This document shows, piece after piece, positions 51,165 to 60,466 of a stretch of 64,000 bases of DNA. Both the position numbers and the translations under genes were made by a program. The stretch covers positions 1-64,000 of the forward strand of contig DASSYR010000110.1 in the NCBI GenBank assembly GCA_035703165.1, read 5' to 3'. This stretch comes from AWTP1-9 sp035703165. GTDB lineage: Bacteria > Bacteroidota > Bacteroidia > Chitinophagales > Chitinophagaceae. Each line of letters begins with the position of its first letter. Position 1 is the first letter of the stretch. The notes under the pieces were generated by a model. The model saw nothing but the letters and a program-made list of their open reading frames with translations, did not search any database and was not told the origin of the DNA.

Positions 51165-51236
51165 AAAATTTATACCGGCCACGAATAAGGGAATAACAAT
51201 GTATCTGATTAAAATAGTTTCTTTGTTTTGACTTAA

Positions 51237-52241
51237 TTACCACTCTGCCCTTGCCATAGGGCTTATTGTTAAATCAGCAAACTCATTATTCAAATATTTG
51301 TAATAACCGGTTATGGCAATCATGGCAGCATTATCCGTACAATATTCAAACAGGGGTATGTAAACGTTCCAATTGTATTTCTGTCCCATAGCTTTTATTC
51401 CGGCCCGTAAACCTGAGTTTGCGGATACCCCACCTGCAAGACAAATTTCTTTAATGCCTGTTTCTATTGAAGCACGTTTTATTTTTTTTAACAGAATGGT
51501 TATAATCGTTTTTTGAACAGAGGCGCACAAGTCAGCTAAATTTTCTTTTATAAAATTCTCGTGTTGTTTTGTTTGTTCTTGCAAAAAATACAGAAAGGAA
51601 GTTTTAAATCCGCTGAAACTAAAATCCAGTCCGGCAATTTGGGGTTCAGCAAACGTAAACCGATCGGGGTTTCCTTCCCGGGCATACTTATCAATCAACG
51701 GTCCACCCGGATAGGTAAAGCCTAAAAGTTTAGCGGTTTTATCAAAAGCTTCTCCTGCGGCATCATCCAGTGTCTCACCAATTACTTTCATGTTTGTGGG
51801 AGATTTACACAACACAATCTGGGTGTGCCCACCACTCACCGTAAGGCACAAAAAAGGAAATTTTGGTTTTTCCACGGCTATCAAATTTGCCAGTACATGG
51901 GCCTGCATGTGATGTACCGCTATTAGCGGCTTCTGTAATGCTAATGCCATTGATTTGGCAAATTGTGCTCCTACTAACAGAGAGCCGATTAACCCGGGTG
52001 ATTGTGTAAAGGCCACCGCATCTATCGCGTGTAGCTGGCAATTGGCTGTTTTTAAAGCTACATCTACAACCGGCACAATGTTTTGAATATGTGCCCGTGA
52101 TGCCAGTTCGGGAACAATTCCTCCATATTTTTCATGAACCGTTTGATTGGCGACATGATTGGACAAAATTATTCCATCCCGACAAACGGATGCGGCAGTA
52201 TCATCGCAGGAAGATTCTATAGCTAAAATTGTAATGCTCAA
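51237..52241 (-). CDS. tsaD: tRNA N6-adenosine threonylcarbamoyltransferase TsaD
   Basis: A 334-residue ASKHA-fold enzyme that transfers threonylcarbamoyl from TC-AMP to A37 of ANN-decoding tRNAs, working with TsaB and TsaE. The start ILAIESSCDDTAASV, the metal-binding HHMQAH (the two His of HxxxH), the TVSGGHTQIV and CLAGGVSANSGLR motifs and the final DNAAMIAITGYY are all intact. Length is standard. It is followed by trmN6 and preceded by the ABC permease, all leftward. Confidence 0.98.
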   Translation of the reverse strand: MSITILAIESSCDDTAASVCRDGIILSNHVANQTVHEKYGGIVPELASRAHIQNIVPVVDVALKTANCQLHAIDAVAFTQSPGLIGSLLVGAQFAKSMALALQKPLIAVHHMQAHVLANLIAVEKPKFPFLCLTVSGGHTQIVLCKSPTNMKVIGETLDDAAGEAFDKTAKLLGFTYPGGPLIDKYAREGNPDRFTFAEPQIAGLDFSFSGFKTSFLYFLQEQTKQHENFIKENLADLCASVQKTIITILLKKIKRASIETGIKEICLAGGVSANSGLRAGIKAMGQKYNWNVYIPLFEYCTDNAAMIAITGYYKYLNNEFADLTISPMARAEW

Positions 52242-52309
52242 TGGCTAAAATTCATTTATTTAATTGCAAAATAAACGAACATTGAGCATACACTATTAAA
52301 CATTGTACT

Positions 52310-53566
52310 TTATTTTGAACGGATGGCCACCACCGGATCAAGCCGGGATGCCTGTATTGCAGGAATTATGCCCGCAAGCATACCAAAGAAAATACAAAGC
52401 CCGATGGCAAATAAAAACAGGGGAATTGATATAAATACCTTAAAACCAAAAGCCCCGGTTAAAAATAATGTTAACATAAATACCAGGCATAATCCTATTA
52501 ACCCACCCATAATACAGAGAAAAGCAGATTCTAACAAAATTTCAAGAAGTATGGTTTTGCGTTTAGCCCCAATGGCCTTTTTTAAGCCAATCATGGATGT
52601 TCGTTCTTTTACCGTTACAAACATAATATTAGCCACTCCAAATATGCCTACAACAAAAGATAACACCGTAATGGCAATACCTCCTTTGGATAACCCATTG
52701 GAAATTCCGTTAATAAACTGGGAGGAAGACGAAATATCGTTTAAGGCAAAACTATCATCTTGTTTAGGACTTAATTTTCTTGCAGCCCGCATCAAACCAC
52801 GCATTTCTACTTTCAAATCTTCCACCGGTACATTTTCTTTGCCTTTTACAATAATAATTTTGCTCTGAAATACATCTCTTTTATTTATAAATTTTTCCGA
52901 TTGGAGATAAGGAACCAACACAGATTCATCAAAGTTCCAGCCGCCACCAAAAAAACCTCTACCCTGTTTTGCTATTACACCTACCACGGTATGTTTATGC
53001 CCTTTTATTTTGATTTCTTTTCCTATTGCATTTTCTGCATTCCTAAAAAGTGTTTCCGCAATCGTGTAGCCAACCACACAGTTAGAACTGCCTGTCTCAA
53101 ACTCACTTTCTGTTAAGTAACGGCCATACGCCAGGTCGAAAGTATTTATTTCATTAAACTCATTGGTTATACCATTAAGTTGCACATTATCCAAAGCATT
53201 GTTGTCAAATTCTATTGTTTGACTTGTAGGGAAGGCAAAAGCCACATATTGAGCGCTTTGAATTTTCTTTTTTAAAAATTCCATCTCCCAATAGCTGGGT
53301 TGTGGACGATTTAAAAATTTCCACCAGGGGTAATCGCCACCACCACCCCACTCCCATTTTTGAACATATATTGTATTGCTTCCTAATGATTGTAAACTAT
53401 CATTGGCGCTACTTTGCATACTTCTCACCGTAGCCAATACTCCTACAATACAAAATATACCGATGATAATACCAAGAAGTGATAAAAAAGTGCGAAGCTT
53501 ATTATTTGTCAGTTCCTCCCACATCAGGCGGAAACTTGTAGCTATAATTTCGAAACTCCTTCTCAT
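52310..53566 (-). CDS. ABC transporter permease, MacB/FtsX type
   Basis: A 418-residue inner-membrane permease. One N-terminal membrane helix (FLSLLGIIIGIFCIVGVLATV, about residues 28-48) leads into a large periplasmic MacB-type domain (about 50-280), followed by three C-terminal helices of the FtsX core, with the family motif TSMIGLKKAIGAKRKTIL between them. The matching ATPase is not adjacent. Typical roles are export of lipoproteins, toxins or antibiotics; none is indicated here. The ATG at 53566 (MRRSFEII) is preferred to the start 13 codons upstream, which precedes no conserved sequence. Confidence 0.88.
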   Translation of the reverse strand: MRRSFEIIATSFRLMWEELTNNKLRTFLSLLGIIIGIFCIVGVLATVRSMQSSANDSLQSLGSNTIYVQKWEWGGGGDYPWWKFLNRPQPSYWEMEFLKKKIQSAQYVAFAFPTSQTIEFDNNALDNVQLNGITNEFNEINTFDLAYGRYLTESEFETGSSNCVVGYTIAETLFRNAENAIGKEIKIKGHKHTVVGVIAKQGRGFFGGGWNFDESVLVPYLQSEKFINKRDVFQSKIIIVKGKENVPVEDLKVEMRGLMRAARKLSPKQDDSFALNDISSSSQFINGISNGLSKGGIAITVLSFVVGIFGVANIMFVTVKERTSMIGLKKAIGAKRKTILLEILLESAFLCIMGGLIGLCLVFMLTLFLTGAFGFKVFISIPLFLFAIGLCIFFGMLAGIIPAIQASRLDPVVAIRSK

Positions 53567-53645
53567 AATCCAAAAATAACTATCGTTTACCGGTTTACAA
53601 AACAAACAATGATGAACGGCTTTTTATAAATCGGCTGCCGAGACC

Positions 53646-53653
53646 TACCTTTG
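53646..53653 (+). promoter_or_regulatory. -7 promoter element of prfC
   Basis: TACCTTTG followed by CGGC, 92 bases before the ATG. No TTG at -33. The intervening leader is AT-rich with no evident structure. Confidence 0.55.
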
Positions 53654-53745
53654 CGGCTTTAAAAAAAGAAAGATTAAGGAAATATCTGAAAATGTTAAAA
53701 TTAACTACCCGGTCTTCACTTTTCCGGCTGTAGCACTGAAATATC

Positions 53746-55341
53746 ATGAAATACGTTAACGAAATAAATAAACGAAGAACATTTGCTATTATTAGTCACC
53801 CCGACGCGGGTAAAACAACGCTTACCGAAAAGCTGCTCTTATTTGGTGGTGCCATTCAAGTGGCAGGCGCTGTTAAAAGTAATAAAATAAAAAAATTTGC
53901 TACCTCAGATTTCATGGATATTGAGAGACAGCGGGGTATTAGCGTGGCTACTTCTGTAATGACTTTTGAATACAACCACATTTTAATTAACCTGCTGGAT
54001 ACTCCCGGCCACAAAGACTTTGCAGAAGACACCTACCGCACTTTAACGGCGGTAGATAGTGTTATACTTGTGGTGGACAGTGTAAATGGTGTGGAAGAAC
54101 AAACAAGAAGATTAATGGAAGTATGCCGTATGCGGGATACACCGGTAATTGTTTTTATTAATAAAATGGACAGGGATGGCAAAAACCGGTTTGATTTACT
54201 GGAAGAAATAGAAAAAGAATTACGTATTCATCTGCACCCTATGACGTGGCCTATTAATAGCGGCAAAGACTTTAAAGGTGTGTACAACCTGCATGATAAA
54301 AGTCTGCGTTTATTTGCTGCCAACACAAAGGCTAACGAAAGTGATGTACTTAGCATTTCCAATTTAAATAATAAAATCGCAGATGAAAAACTAGGTGATA
54401 AGGATGCTGATATTTTAAGAGAAGATGTGGAGTTAATAGACGGGGTTTATGGCGAGTTAAATACAGAAGATTATCTGAAAGGCAAAACGGCTCCTGTTTT
54501 CTTTGGCAGCGCTATTAATAATTTTGGCGTAAAGGAAATGCTGGACACGTTTATCCGTATAGCTCCTACTCCAAAAAGCCGGGAAACTTCTTTAAGACAT
54601 TTGGATGTGCATGAAGATAAATTTAGCGGCTTTGTTTTTAAAATACATGCAAACCTGGACCCCAAGCACCGAGATAGAATTGCTTTTATGCGTGTTTGTT
54701 CCGGCAGGTTTGAACGCAACAAATACTACCACCATGTAAGGCTTGACAGGGATGTTCGTTTTAGCAATCCCTATTCGTTTATGGCTCGTCAAAAAGATAT
54801 TATAGAGGAAGCTTACCCGGGTGACGTGGTTGGTTTGTTTGATACAGGAAATTTTAAAATCGGAGATACTCTAACAGAAGGAGAAAACTTCTACTTTATC
54901 GGAATTCCTTCCTTTTCTCCGGAGATTTTTAAAGAAGTGGTAAACAAAGACCCGATGAAAACAAAGCAACTGGAGAAAGGGTTATTACAACTTACGGATG
55001 AAGGTGTTGCCCAATTGTTTACCCAGTTTGGGGGTACTAAAAAAATTATTGGCTGTGTAGGCGAATTGCAATTTGAAGTAATACAATACCGTTTGTTACA
55101 CGAATATGGAGCTTCCGTTCAATTTAATACATTACCATTTTATAAAGCTTGTTGGCTGAGCTGTAAAGATGAAAAGAAGCTGGAGGATTTTCTTCGGTTT
55201 AAACTACAAAATTCAGCCCTGGATAAAGATGGACATCCTGTTTATTTAGCCCAAAGTGAATGGTTTTTAAATACGGAAAGAAATAATAACCCGGATATCG
55301 AATTTCATTTTACCAGTGAAATACATAAAGAGGCTGTATAA
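53746..55341 (+). CDS. prfC: Peptide chain release factor 3
   Basis: A 531-residue translational GTPase that recycles RF1 and RF2 from the ribosome after termination. The N-terminal G domain shows SHPDAGKTTLTEKLLL (G1), DFMDIERQRGISVATSVMTF (switch I region), LDTPGHKDFAEDTYRTL (G3) and INKMDRDG (G4). Domains II and III follow, with the characteristic FQVxHANxxPKHRDR-type FVFKIHANLDPKHRDR. The length equals E. coli RF3 (529). It appears monocistronic. Confidence 0.97.
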   Translation: MKYVNEINKRRTFAIISHPDAGKTTLTEKLLLFGGAIQVAGAVKSNKIKKFATSDFMDIERQRGISVATSVMTFEYNHILINLLDTPGHKDFAEDTYRTLTAVDSVILVVDSVNGVEEQTRRLMEVCRMRDTPVIVFINKMDRDGKNRFDLLEEIEKELRIHLHPMTWPINSGKDFKGVYNLHDKSLRLFAANTKANESDVLSISNLNNKIADEKLGDKDADILREDVELIDGVYGELNTEDYLKGKTAPVFFGSAINNFGVKEMLDTFIRIAPTPKSRETSLRHLDVHEDKFSGFVFKIHANLDPKHRDRIAFMRVCSGRFERNKYYHHVRLDRDVRFSNPYSFMARQKDIIEEAYPGDVVGLFDTGNFKIGDTLTEGENFYFIGIPSFSPEIFKEVVNKDPMKTKQLEKGLLQLTDEGVAQLFTQFGGTKKIIGCVGELQFEVIQYRLLHEYGASVQFNTLPFYKACWLSCKDEKKLEDFLRFKLQNSALDKDGHPVYLAQSEWFLNTERNNNPDIEFHFTSEIHKEAV

Positions 55342-55445
55342 TTGTAAGCAACGATTATTTCTTTTGAAAAAAATAACTATAACTAAAATTTGTTACTTTT
55401 TATCCCCTTTTTAAAAAGCATAAATCCTGGTACTAACCCTGGCAT

Positions 55446-55952
55446 TTAATTTTGGGCATCTAACTTTTCCTTCATTTTTTGCACCAATTTAAATGTAGCG
55501 GGACAATATTCTACATTTTGTTTGTAAACATGCACCCACTCTTTAAAATGCTTTTTGGTATGGTGAGGAAATCCCGAACAATCCACAGGTCTGATTTCGT
55601 ATATGGTACACATATTTGTTTTTGCATTTAAAAACTGGCAGGGCGTTTGTTTATTCATCCAGTCTCCACTCCGGTCTTTACGCAGCCATTTCTTTTTAAA
55701 TTCATTGGCACTCATTTTAAAATGCCTTGAAATACGTTCTATATCTGCCTTTGTATAAGTTGGCGTCATCACTTTACAGCAATTGGCACAATCAAGACAA
55801 TTGGTTTCTTTCCACACCTCTTTATCTGCCTGGATAGCCAGTTTGTCCAATCCTCTTATTGAATTTTTTCCTATGCGAGTGAGAAACCGTCTGTAACTAT
55901 TTAGGTACTTTTTTGTCTTTTTTTTAAACGACGCTATAAACGCTGATGCCAT
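55446..55952 (-). CDS. YkgJ-family cysteine cluster protein
   Basis: A 168-residue protein with the YkgJ (Fe-S/Zn-binding) cysteine pattern: CLDCANCC near residue 54, then CQFLNAKTNMCTIYEIRPVDC, so seven conserved cysteines in all. It has no signal peptide. The N-terminal 40 residues are strongly basic (FKKKTKKYLNSYRRFLTRIG). The family is very widespread and its role is unresolved, with metal binding the only reasonable inference. It is divergent from xerD. Confidence 0.85.
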   Translation of the reverse strand: MASAFIASFKKKTKKYLNSYRRFLTRIGKNSIRGLDKLAIQADKEVWKETNCLDCANCCKVMTPTYTKADIERISRHFKMSANEFKKKWLRKDRSGDWMNKQTPCQFLNAKTNMCTIYEIRPVDCSGFPHHTKKHFKEWVHVYKQNVEYCPATFKLVQKMKEKLDAQN

Positions 55953-56037
55953 TTTTATACAATATTCTTAAAATGAGCTGCGAAAATAATAGTTAATCAT
56001 TACAATTTCATTATTCAATTGTAAATTGACATTAATT

Positions 56038-56940
56038 ATGTGGGATATATATAAAAAAGGATTTAAGACCTGGTTACAATTAGAAAAATCTTTATCGGGT
56101 AATTCGATTGAAGCCTATTTGAGAGATATTGATAAACTCACCCAATACTTTGAACAAGCCAATTCAGCAAAAACTCCCGGGCAAGTGGAGTTAAGAGACC
56201 TGCAACAGTTTTTAAAATGGATAGCTGAGTTTGGTATTACTGCTTCGTCCCAGGCAAGAATTATTTCCGGCATACGAAGTTTTTACAAATATTGCCTGTT
56301 GGAGGATATTACTAAAAAAGATCCAACTACTTTGCTCGAAACGCCCAAATTAAAAAGAAGTCTGCCCGATGTATTGAGTTATGAAGAAATTGAAAAAATA
56401 ATAAACCAAATAGACCTGAGCAAATCAGAAGGTGGCCGTAATAAGGCCATACTGGAAACCATGTATAGCTGCGGGTTACGAGTAAGCGAAGTGACAAACC
56501 TTAAAATTTCCGCCTTGTACCTGGATGTAGGTTTTATAAGAGTAATTGGAAAGGGCGATAAGGAAAGACTGGTGCCTATCGGAAGTTCAGCAGTAAAATA
56601 TATTAACCTGTATAAAAATGAAATACGAGTGCACCAGATAATAAAACCGGGCTATGAAGATATTCTGTTTTTAAATCGGAGAGGCGCCCCACTATCCCGT
56701 GTAATGATTTTTTTGCTGATAAAAGAACTGGCTCAGAAAGCTGAGGTAAAAAAAAATATTTCGCCACATACTTTTCGTCACTCCTTTGCCACACACCTGA
56801 TAGAAGGCGGGGCTGATTTAAGAGCCGTACAGGAAATGCTTGGGCATGAAAGCATTACTACCACAGAAATTTACACTCATTTAGACAGAGAGTTTCTCCG
56901 TCGCACACTGGAGCAATATCATCCGGGATTTAAAAAATAA
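56038..56940 (+). CDS. xerD: Site-specific tyrosine recombinase XerD
   Basis: A 300-residue Xer recombinase of standard length. All catalytic residues are visible: R148 (CGLRVSE), K172 (GKGDKERLVP), H244 and R247 (HTFRHSFATHL), H270 (LGHESI) and the nucleophile Y279 (TTTEIYTHL). The N-terminal SAM-like domain starts at WLQLEKSLSGNSIEAYLRDI. With XerC it resolves chromosome dimers at dif, under FtsK control. No partner gene or dif site is near. The ATG at 56038 is chosen over a TTG at 56026. It converges on parC with 52 bases between. Confidence 0.95.
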   Translation: MWDIYKKGFKTWLQLEKSLSGNSIEAYLRDIDKLTQYFEQANSAKTPGQVELRDLQQFLKWIAEFGITASSQARIISGIRSFYKYCLLEDITKKDPTTLLETPKLKRSLPDVLSYEEIEKIINQIDLSKSEGGRNKAILETMYSCGLRVSEVTNLKISALYLDVGFIRVIGKGDKERLVPIGSSAVKYINLYKNEIRVHQIIKPGYEDILFLNRRGAPLSRVMIFLLIKELAQKAEVKKNISPHTFRHSFATHLIEGGADLRAVQEMLGHESITTTEIYTHLDREFLRRTLEQYHPGFKK

Positions 56941-56992
56941 AAGCCTGTAAACACCGTTTAAGTCAAGAACTACCCAAAGGGAAGTTTAAAAT

Positions 56993-59512
56993 TTATTCAA
57001 ACAACTCACCCTGCTTATCTTCTTCCCTCGAATTTTGCCATTCCATTTCAATGCTCTTGTTATAATCCGCAAGCTTTGCTCCAACTGCTTTCCAGCCCAT
57101 TACTTCCGACACTTTGGCAATTTTGATCTTTGCTTTTCGTATTTGCTGACCACGGCCACTCTGCATAGCTAATATTGGCTCTTCAGCAGTGGTAACAGTT
57201 TCCACATAATTCCCCTCTCCTTCTTTGATGAAAAAGAATTTATTTTTTAATGTAGTGGTCTCAATCTTGAAACGTTTAACATTGTACTGGTATTTGTCAT
57301 TATCCAAATACACAGCGGTAATAATTTTTTCCGGGTTGAATTTTTCAATGAAAATTACATTCTCTGGGTCAAGTTTTTGTGTTAACTCCTGGTCGGTGAT
57401 TTCGTAATTACCATCCCGATATACTACTAAAATTTGTTCTTCGGGTTGAAAACTGCCTAAATATTGACCTTTCTCTTCGGTATTCAATCTTCCAAACTGG
57501 TCATCAAACCAAAGCTTTTTTCCGCTCAATGTGGATTTACCTGCTTCTTTCAGCTTTACAGATTTGATAGGGTATTTGGTTACCTGGTTACCCATGCTGC
57601 TTCGGCCTTTTATTTCCAGTGTTTCAAAATAAAATTCCAGTTCTTTATTTCTCGCACTGCAACTTGGGCTTAGGTTTATCTTCACCACCTCTGCTTCTCC
57701 ATTTGGATTGGCGGTAAAGTAATGAACCTTACTTTTATCATCACCTTTGGTAAGGTCATATTCTTTCTCTCTTGTAACACCTGTTACATTAAAACGTTTG
57801 GCATAACTCATACCGGTTTTCCCATCTACATAAATCATATTGTAGGTAGTGCGTTCATCATTTTTCTGAAAAACGGCCACATGTAAAATATCCTTACCGA
57901 TATACGCTTTATCCTGCACCTTCACCACTTTCATAATACCGCGTTTGGTAAATACTATAATATCATCTAGGTCAGAACAATCACAAACAAATTCATCTTT
58001 CTTTAGCGAAGTACCAATAAAACCGTCTTCGCGGTTTACATACAGTTTGGTATTAGCAATAGCCACGGCTTTTGCCTGAACGGTTTCAAACAGCTTGATT
58101 TCCGTTTTACGTTCACGGCCTTTACCGTATTTCTTTAACAGGTTTTCATAATAGGCAACTGCAAAATCAACCAGGTTGGCCAAATCATGTTTAACCTGTT
58201 TAATATCTGCTTCCAACCCTTTTATTTGTTCATTTAACTCATCTATATCTAAACGATAGATACGGCGAACCGGCTTTTCCGTCAGTTTAATAATATCTTC
58301 TCTCGTAATATCTCGTTTCAACTGCTTACGGAATGGCTGAAAAGCAACTCCTATCGCTTCAATTACTTTGTCCCAGGTAGCATGTTTCTTTTCCAGTTCC
58401 TTGTAAATCTTTTCCTCGAAAAATATTTTTTCGAGTGAGGTATAATGCCATTTCTCCTGTAATTCAGCAAGTTTAATTTCTAATTCTTTCTTCAGTAAAT
58501 CTTTGGTCTGATCGGTAGAAAATTTTAACAATTCCACCACACCCAAAAATTGTGGCTTGTTATCTACAATAACACAGGCATTGGGTGAAATGGATACTTC
58601 GCAATCTGTAAACGCATACAGGGCATCAATGGTAATATCCGGAGAAATACCCGGTGCCAAATCAATTTGAATTTCTACCTCGGCAGCAGTATTATCTGTC
58701 ACCTTCCTGATTTTTATTTTTCCCTGGTCATTTGCTTTAATAATGGAATCAATCAGCGAAGAAGTGGTAACACCATACGGCACATCACGAATCATTAATG
58801 TTTTCTTATCCACCTCTTCAATATGTACTCTTACCCGAACCTTACCGCCCCGTTTTCCATCATTGTAATTGGTGGCATCAATCATTCCACCTGTTTGAAA
58901 ATCGGGAATGAGTTCAAATCGTTTACCTCGTAAATATTTAATGGATGCTTCAATCAGTTCACAAAAGTTGTGTGGCAAAATTTTAGTGGCCAGTCCAACT
59001 GCAATACCTTCTGCTCCTTGTGCCAGCAGCAAAGGAAACTTCATGGGCAAAGTCACGGGTTCATTCTTACGACCGTCATAACTTAAAGCCCATTCAGTGG
59101 TTTTATTGTTGAAAGCAACATCTAATGCAAACTTAGAAAGTCTTGCTTCAATATAACGGGCTGCAGCTGCTTCGTCGCCGGTACGTACATCACCCCAGTT
59201 ACCCTGTGTTTCTATTAACAAATCTTTTTGACCCATGTTTACCAATGCATCACCAATACTCGCATCACCATGTGGATGATATTGCATAGATTGTCCAATT
59301 ATGTTCGCTACCTTGTTAAAGCGACCATCATCCATTTCCTTCATAGCATGCAATATGCGACGTTGTACCGGTTTTAACCCATCTTCTACTGCCGGTACGG
59401 CACGTTCTAATATTACGTAGGAAGCATAATCCAAAAACCAGGTTTTGTACTGGCCTTGTATGCCTCCGTCATTTTCTAATAAATCCTTCAGTTTATTTTT
59501 AGCTGCACTCAT
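56993..59512 (-). CDS. parC: DNA topoisomerase IV subunit A (ParC)
   Basis: An 839-residue type IIA topoisomerase subunit of typical Bacteroidota length. The N-terminal winged-helix region contains YHPHGDASIGDALVNMGQ (quinolone-pocket positions Ala, Asp) and the active-site Tyr in AAARYIEARLS. The coiled-coil gate and a six-bladed C-terminal DNA-wrapping domain follow. In this phylum this protein is distinct from GyrA (which lacks this GxGxGGxx-like box) and pairs with the parE at 61284. It is last in a leftward operon parE - methyltransferase - DUF1835 - parC. Confidence 0.95.
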   Translation of the reverse strand: MSAAKNKLKDLLENDGGIQGQYKTWFLDYASYVILERAVPAVEDGLKPVQRRILHAMKEMDDGRFNKVANIIGQSMQYHPHGDASIGDALVNMGQKDLLIETQGNWGDVRTGDEAAAARYIEARLSKFALDVAFNNKTTEWALSYDGRKNEPVTLPMKFPLLLAQGAEGIAVGLATKILPHNFCELIEASIKYLRGKRFELIPDFQTGGMIDATNYNDGKRGGKVRVRVHIEEVDKKTLMIRDVPYGVTTSSLIDSIIKANDQGKIKIRKVTDNTAAEVEIQIDLAPGISPDITIDALYAFTDCEVSISPNACVIVDNKPQFLGVVELLKFSTDQTKDLLKKELEIKLAELQEKWHYTSLEKIFFEEKIYKELEKKHATWDKVIEAIGVAFQPFRKQLKRDITREDIIKLTEKPVRRIYRLDIDELNEQIKGLEADIKQVKHDLANLVDFAVAYYENLLKKYGKGRERKTEIKLFETVQAKAVAIANTKLYVNREDGFIGTSLKKDEFVCDCSDLDDIIVFTKRGIMKVVKVQDKAYIGKDILHVAVFQKNDERTTYNMIYVDGKTGMSYAKRFNVTGVTREKEYDLTKGDDKSKVHYFTANPNGEAEVVKINLSPSCSARNKELEFYFETLEIKGRSSMGNQVTKYPIKSVKLKEAGKSTLSGKKLWFDDQFGRLNTEEKGQYLGSFQPEEQILVVYRDGNYEITDQELTQKLDPENVIFIEKFNPEKIITAVYLDNDKYQYNVKRFKIETTTLKNKFFFIKEGEGNYVETVTTAEEPILAMQSGRGQQIRKAKIKIAKVSEVMGWKAVGAKLADYNKSIEMEWQNSREEDKQGELFE

Positions 59513-59532
59513 TTAAAATTAATTTGATATTA

Positions 59533-59581
59533 AATGATGAAAGTTGAATTACCATTCATTCAACATTTAAAATTCATCATT
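59533..59581 (-). other. Nested hairpin between DUF1835 gene and parC
   Basis: Two nested stems, AATGATGAA / TTCATCATT (59533-59541 and 59573-59581) enclosing GTTGAAT / ATTCAAC (59543-59549 and 59558-59564), span the intergenic gap and the stop codon of the upstream gene. There is no U-tract; it may set mRNA stability or the parC level (inference). Confidence 0.45.
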
Positions 59582-60413
59582 CAGCATTGATACCTTCTTC
59601 CTGTTTCGCTTTGGTCTTTACCTCAAAATCTTTCATCTTACCAATCTCTCCCTGTACATCAAATGATCCATCGGCAATTAATCCTTTCAATCTCCATAAT
59701 AAATAAGCATCCCCTGTTGTATGTTTTGCCTTATGTAAAAAATTATGAATAATCTTACTGGCTTTTTGCCAATCTCCCGTAATGTATTTCTTCAGTTCGC
59801 CATCATAAAAATTATAATCTTCCTGTATCAGTTTCTTTCCTCCTTCCAGCAAACGAACGCCTTTGTTTTCTTCGCAGAGTTTTTGCCAGATGTCCGGGTC
59901 AACTTCAAACTCACTCAAGGTAATTTCTCTTGCCAGTTTCCTGGCTTTTAAAAACTCTTTTGCCGGAATGGTATGCAGCCATTCCGGATAAAAAATATTC
60001 CCCTTTTCATTAATAAATGGAAGATTATTTAAATAAAGAATAAATATTCTCCCTTGAAAATCCTTTAGCTGACTCATCAACCAGTAATAACCACTCACAT
60101 CATGTTTGTTTTGCGCTGCCCAAATCCAAACAATCTCTTCCTTATTTTCAGTAAGCCTGGTTTTTAGCTCATTAACCAATTTATTATCATCTACTTCGCC
60201 GCTATCCGCTTTACCGGCATAATCACCTCCCGCCAATACATCCCGCCACCATTGTTTTCTGACTTCTATCCCCTCTTCTGTATAAATATTTACAACCGGC
60301 CCCACTGCATAATCATCTCTCACCAACAACACTTCTCCTTGCAGGCTGTCATCCAATGTTATTGCCTCCTGCAAAACTTTTACATCTGCCTCGTTAAAAA
60401 CTATATGAATCAT
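59577..60413 (-). CDS. DUF1835 domain protein
   Basis: A 278-residue cytosolic protein. The first ~125 residues match DUF1835 (IHIVFNEADVKVLQEAITLDDSL, then VRDDYAVGPV, and the WWRDVLAGG segment), and the C-terminal part resembles DUF3658, with LWRLKGLIADGSFDVQG near the end. The function is not known. It lies between the methyltransferase gene (53 bases) and parC (64 bases), all leftward, suggesting co-transcription with the topoisomerase IV genes. Its C-terminal tail is Lys/Glu-rich. Confidence 0.8.
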   Translation of the reverse strand: MIHIVFNEADVKVLQEAITLDDSLQGEVLLVRDDYAVGPVVNIYTEEGIEVRKQWWRDVLAGGDYAGKADSGEVDDNKLVNELKTRLTENKEEIVWIWAAQNKHDVSGYYWLMSQLKDFQGRIFILYLNNLPFINEKGNIFYPEWLHTIPAKEFLKARKLAREITLSEFEVDPDIWQKLCEENKGVRLLEGGKKLIQEDYNFYDGELKKYITGDWQKASKIIHNFLHKAKHTTGDAYLLWRLKGLIADGSFDVQGEIGKMKDFEVKTKAKQEEGINAE

Positions 60414-60466
60414 TTTGCTTTTATTTAAGTCTTAATATATTGACACTGCTTTTATTATTATCTAAC

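Noticed and set aside
56026..56940. xerD as part of an integrated mobile element
   Set aside because: The protein is a standard-length chromosomal XerD with housekeeping neighbours; no flanking repeats, tRNA target or phage genes are present.
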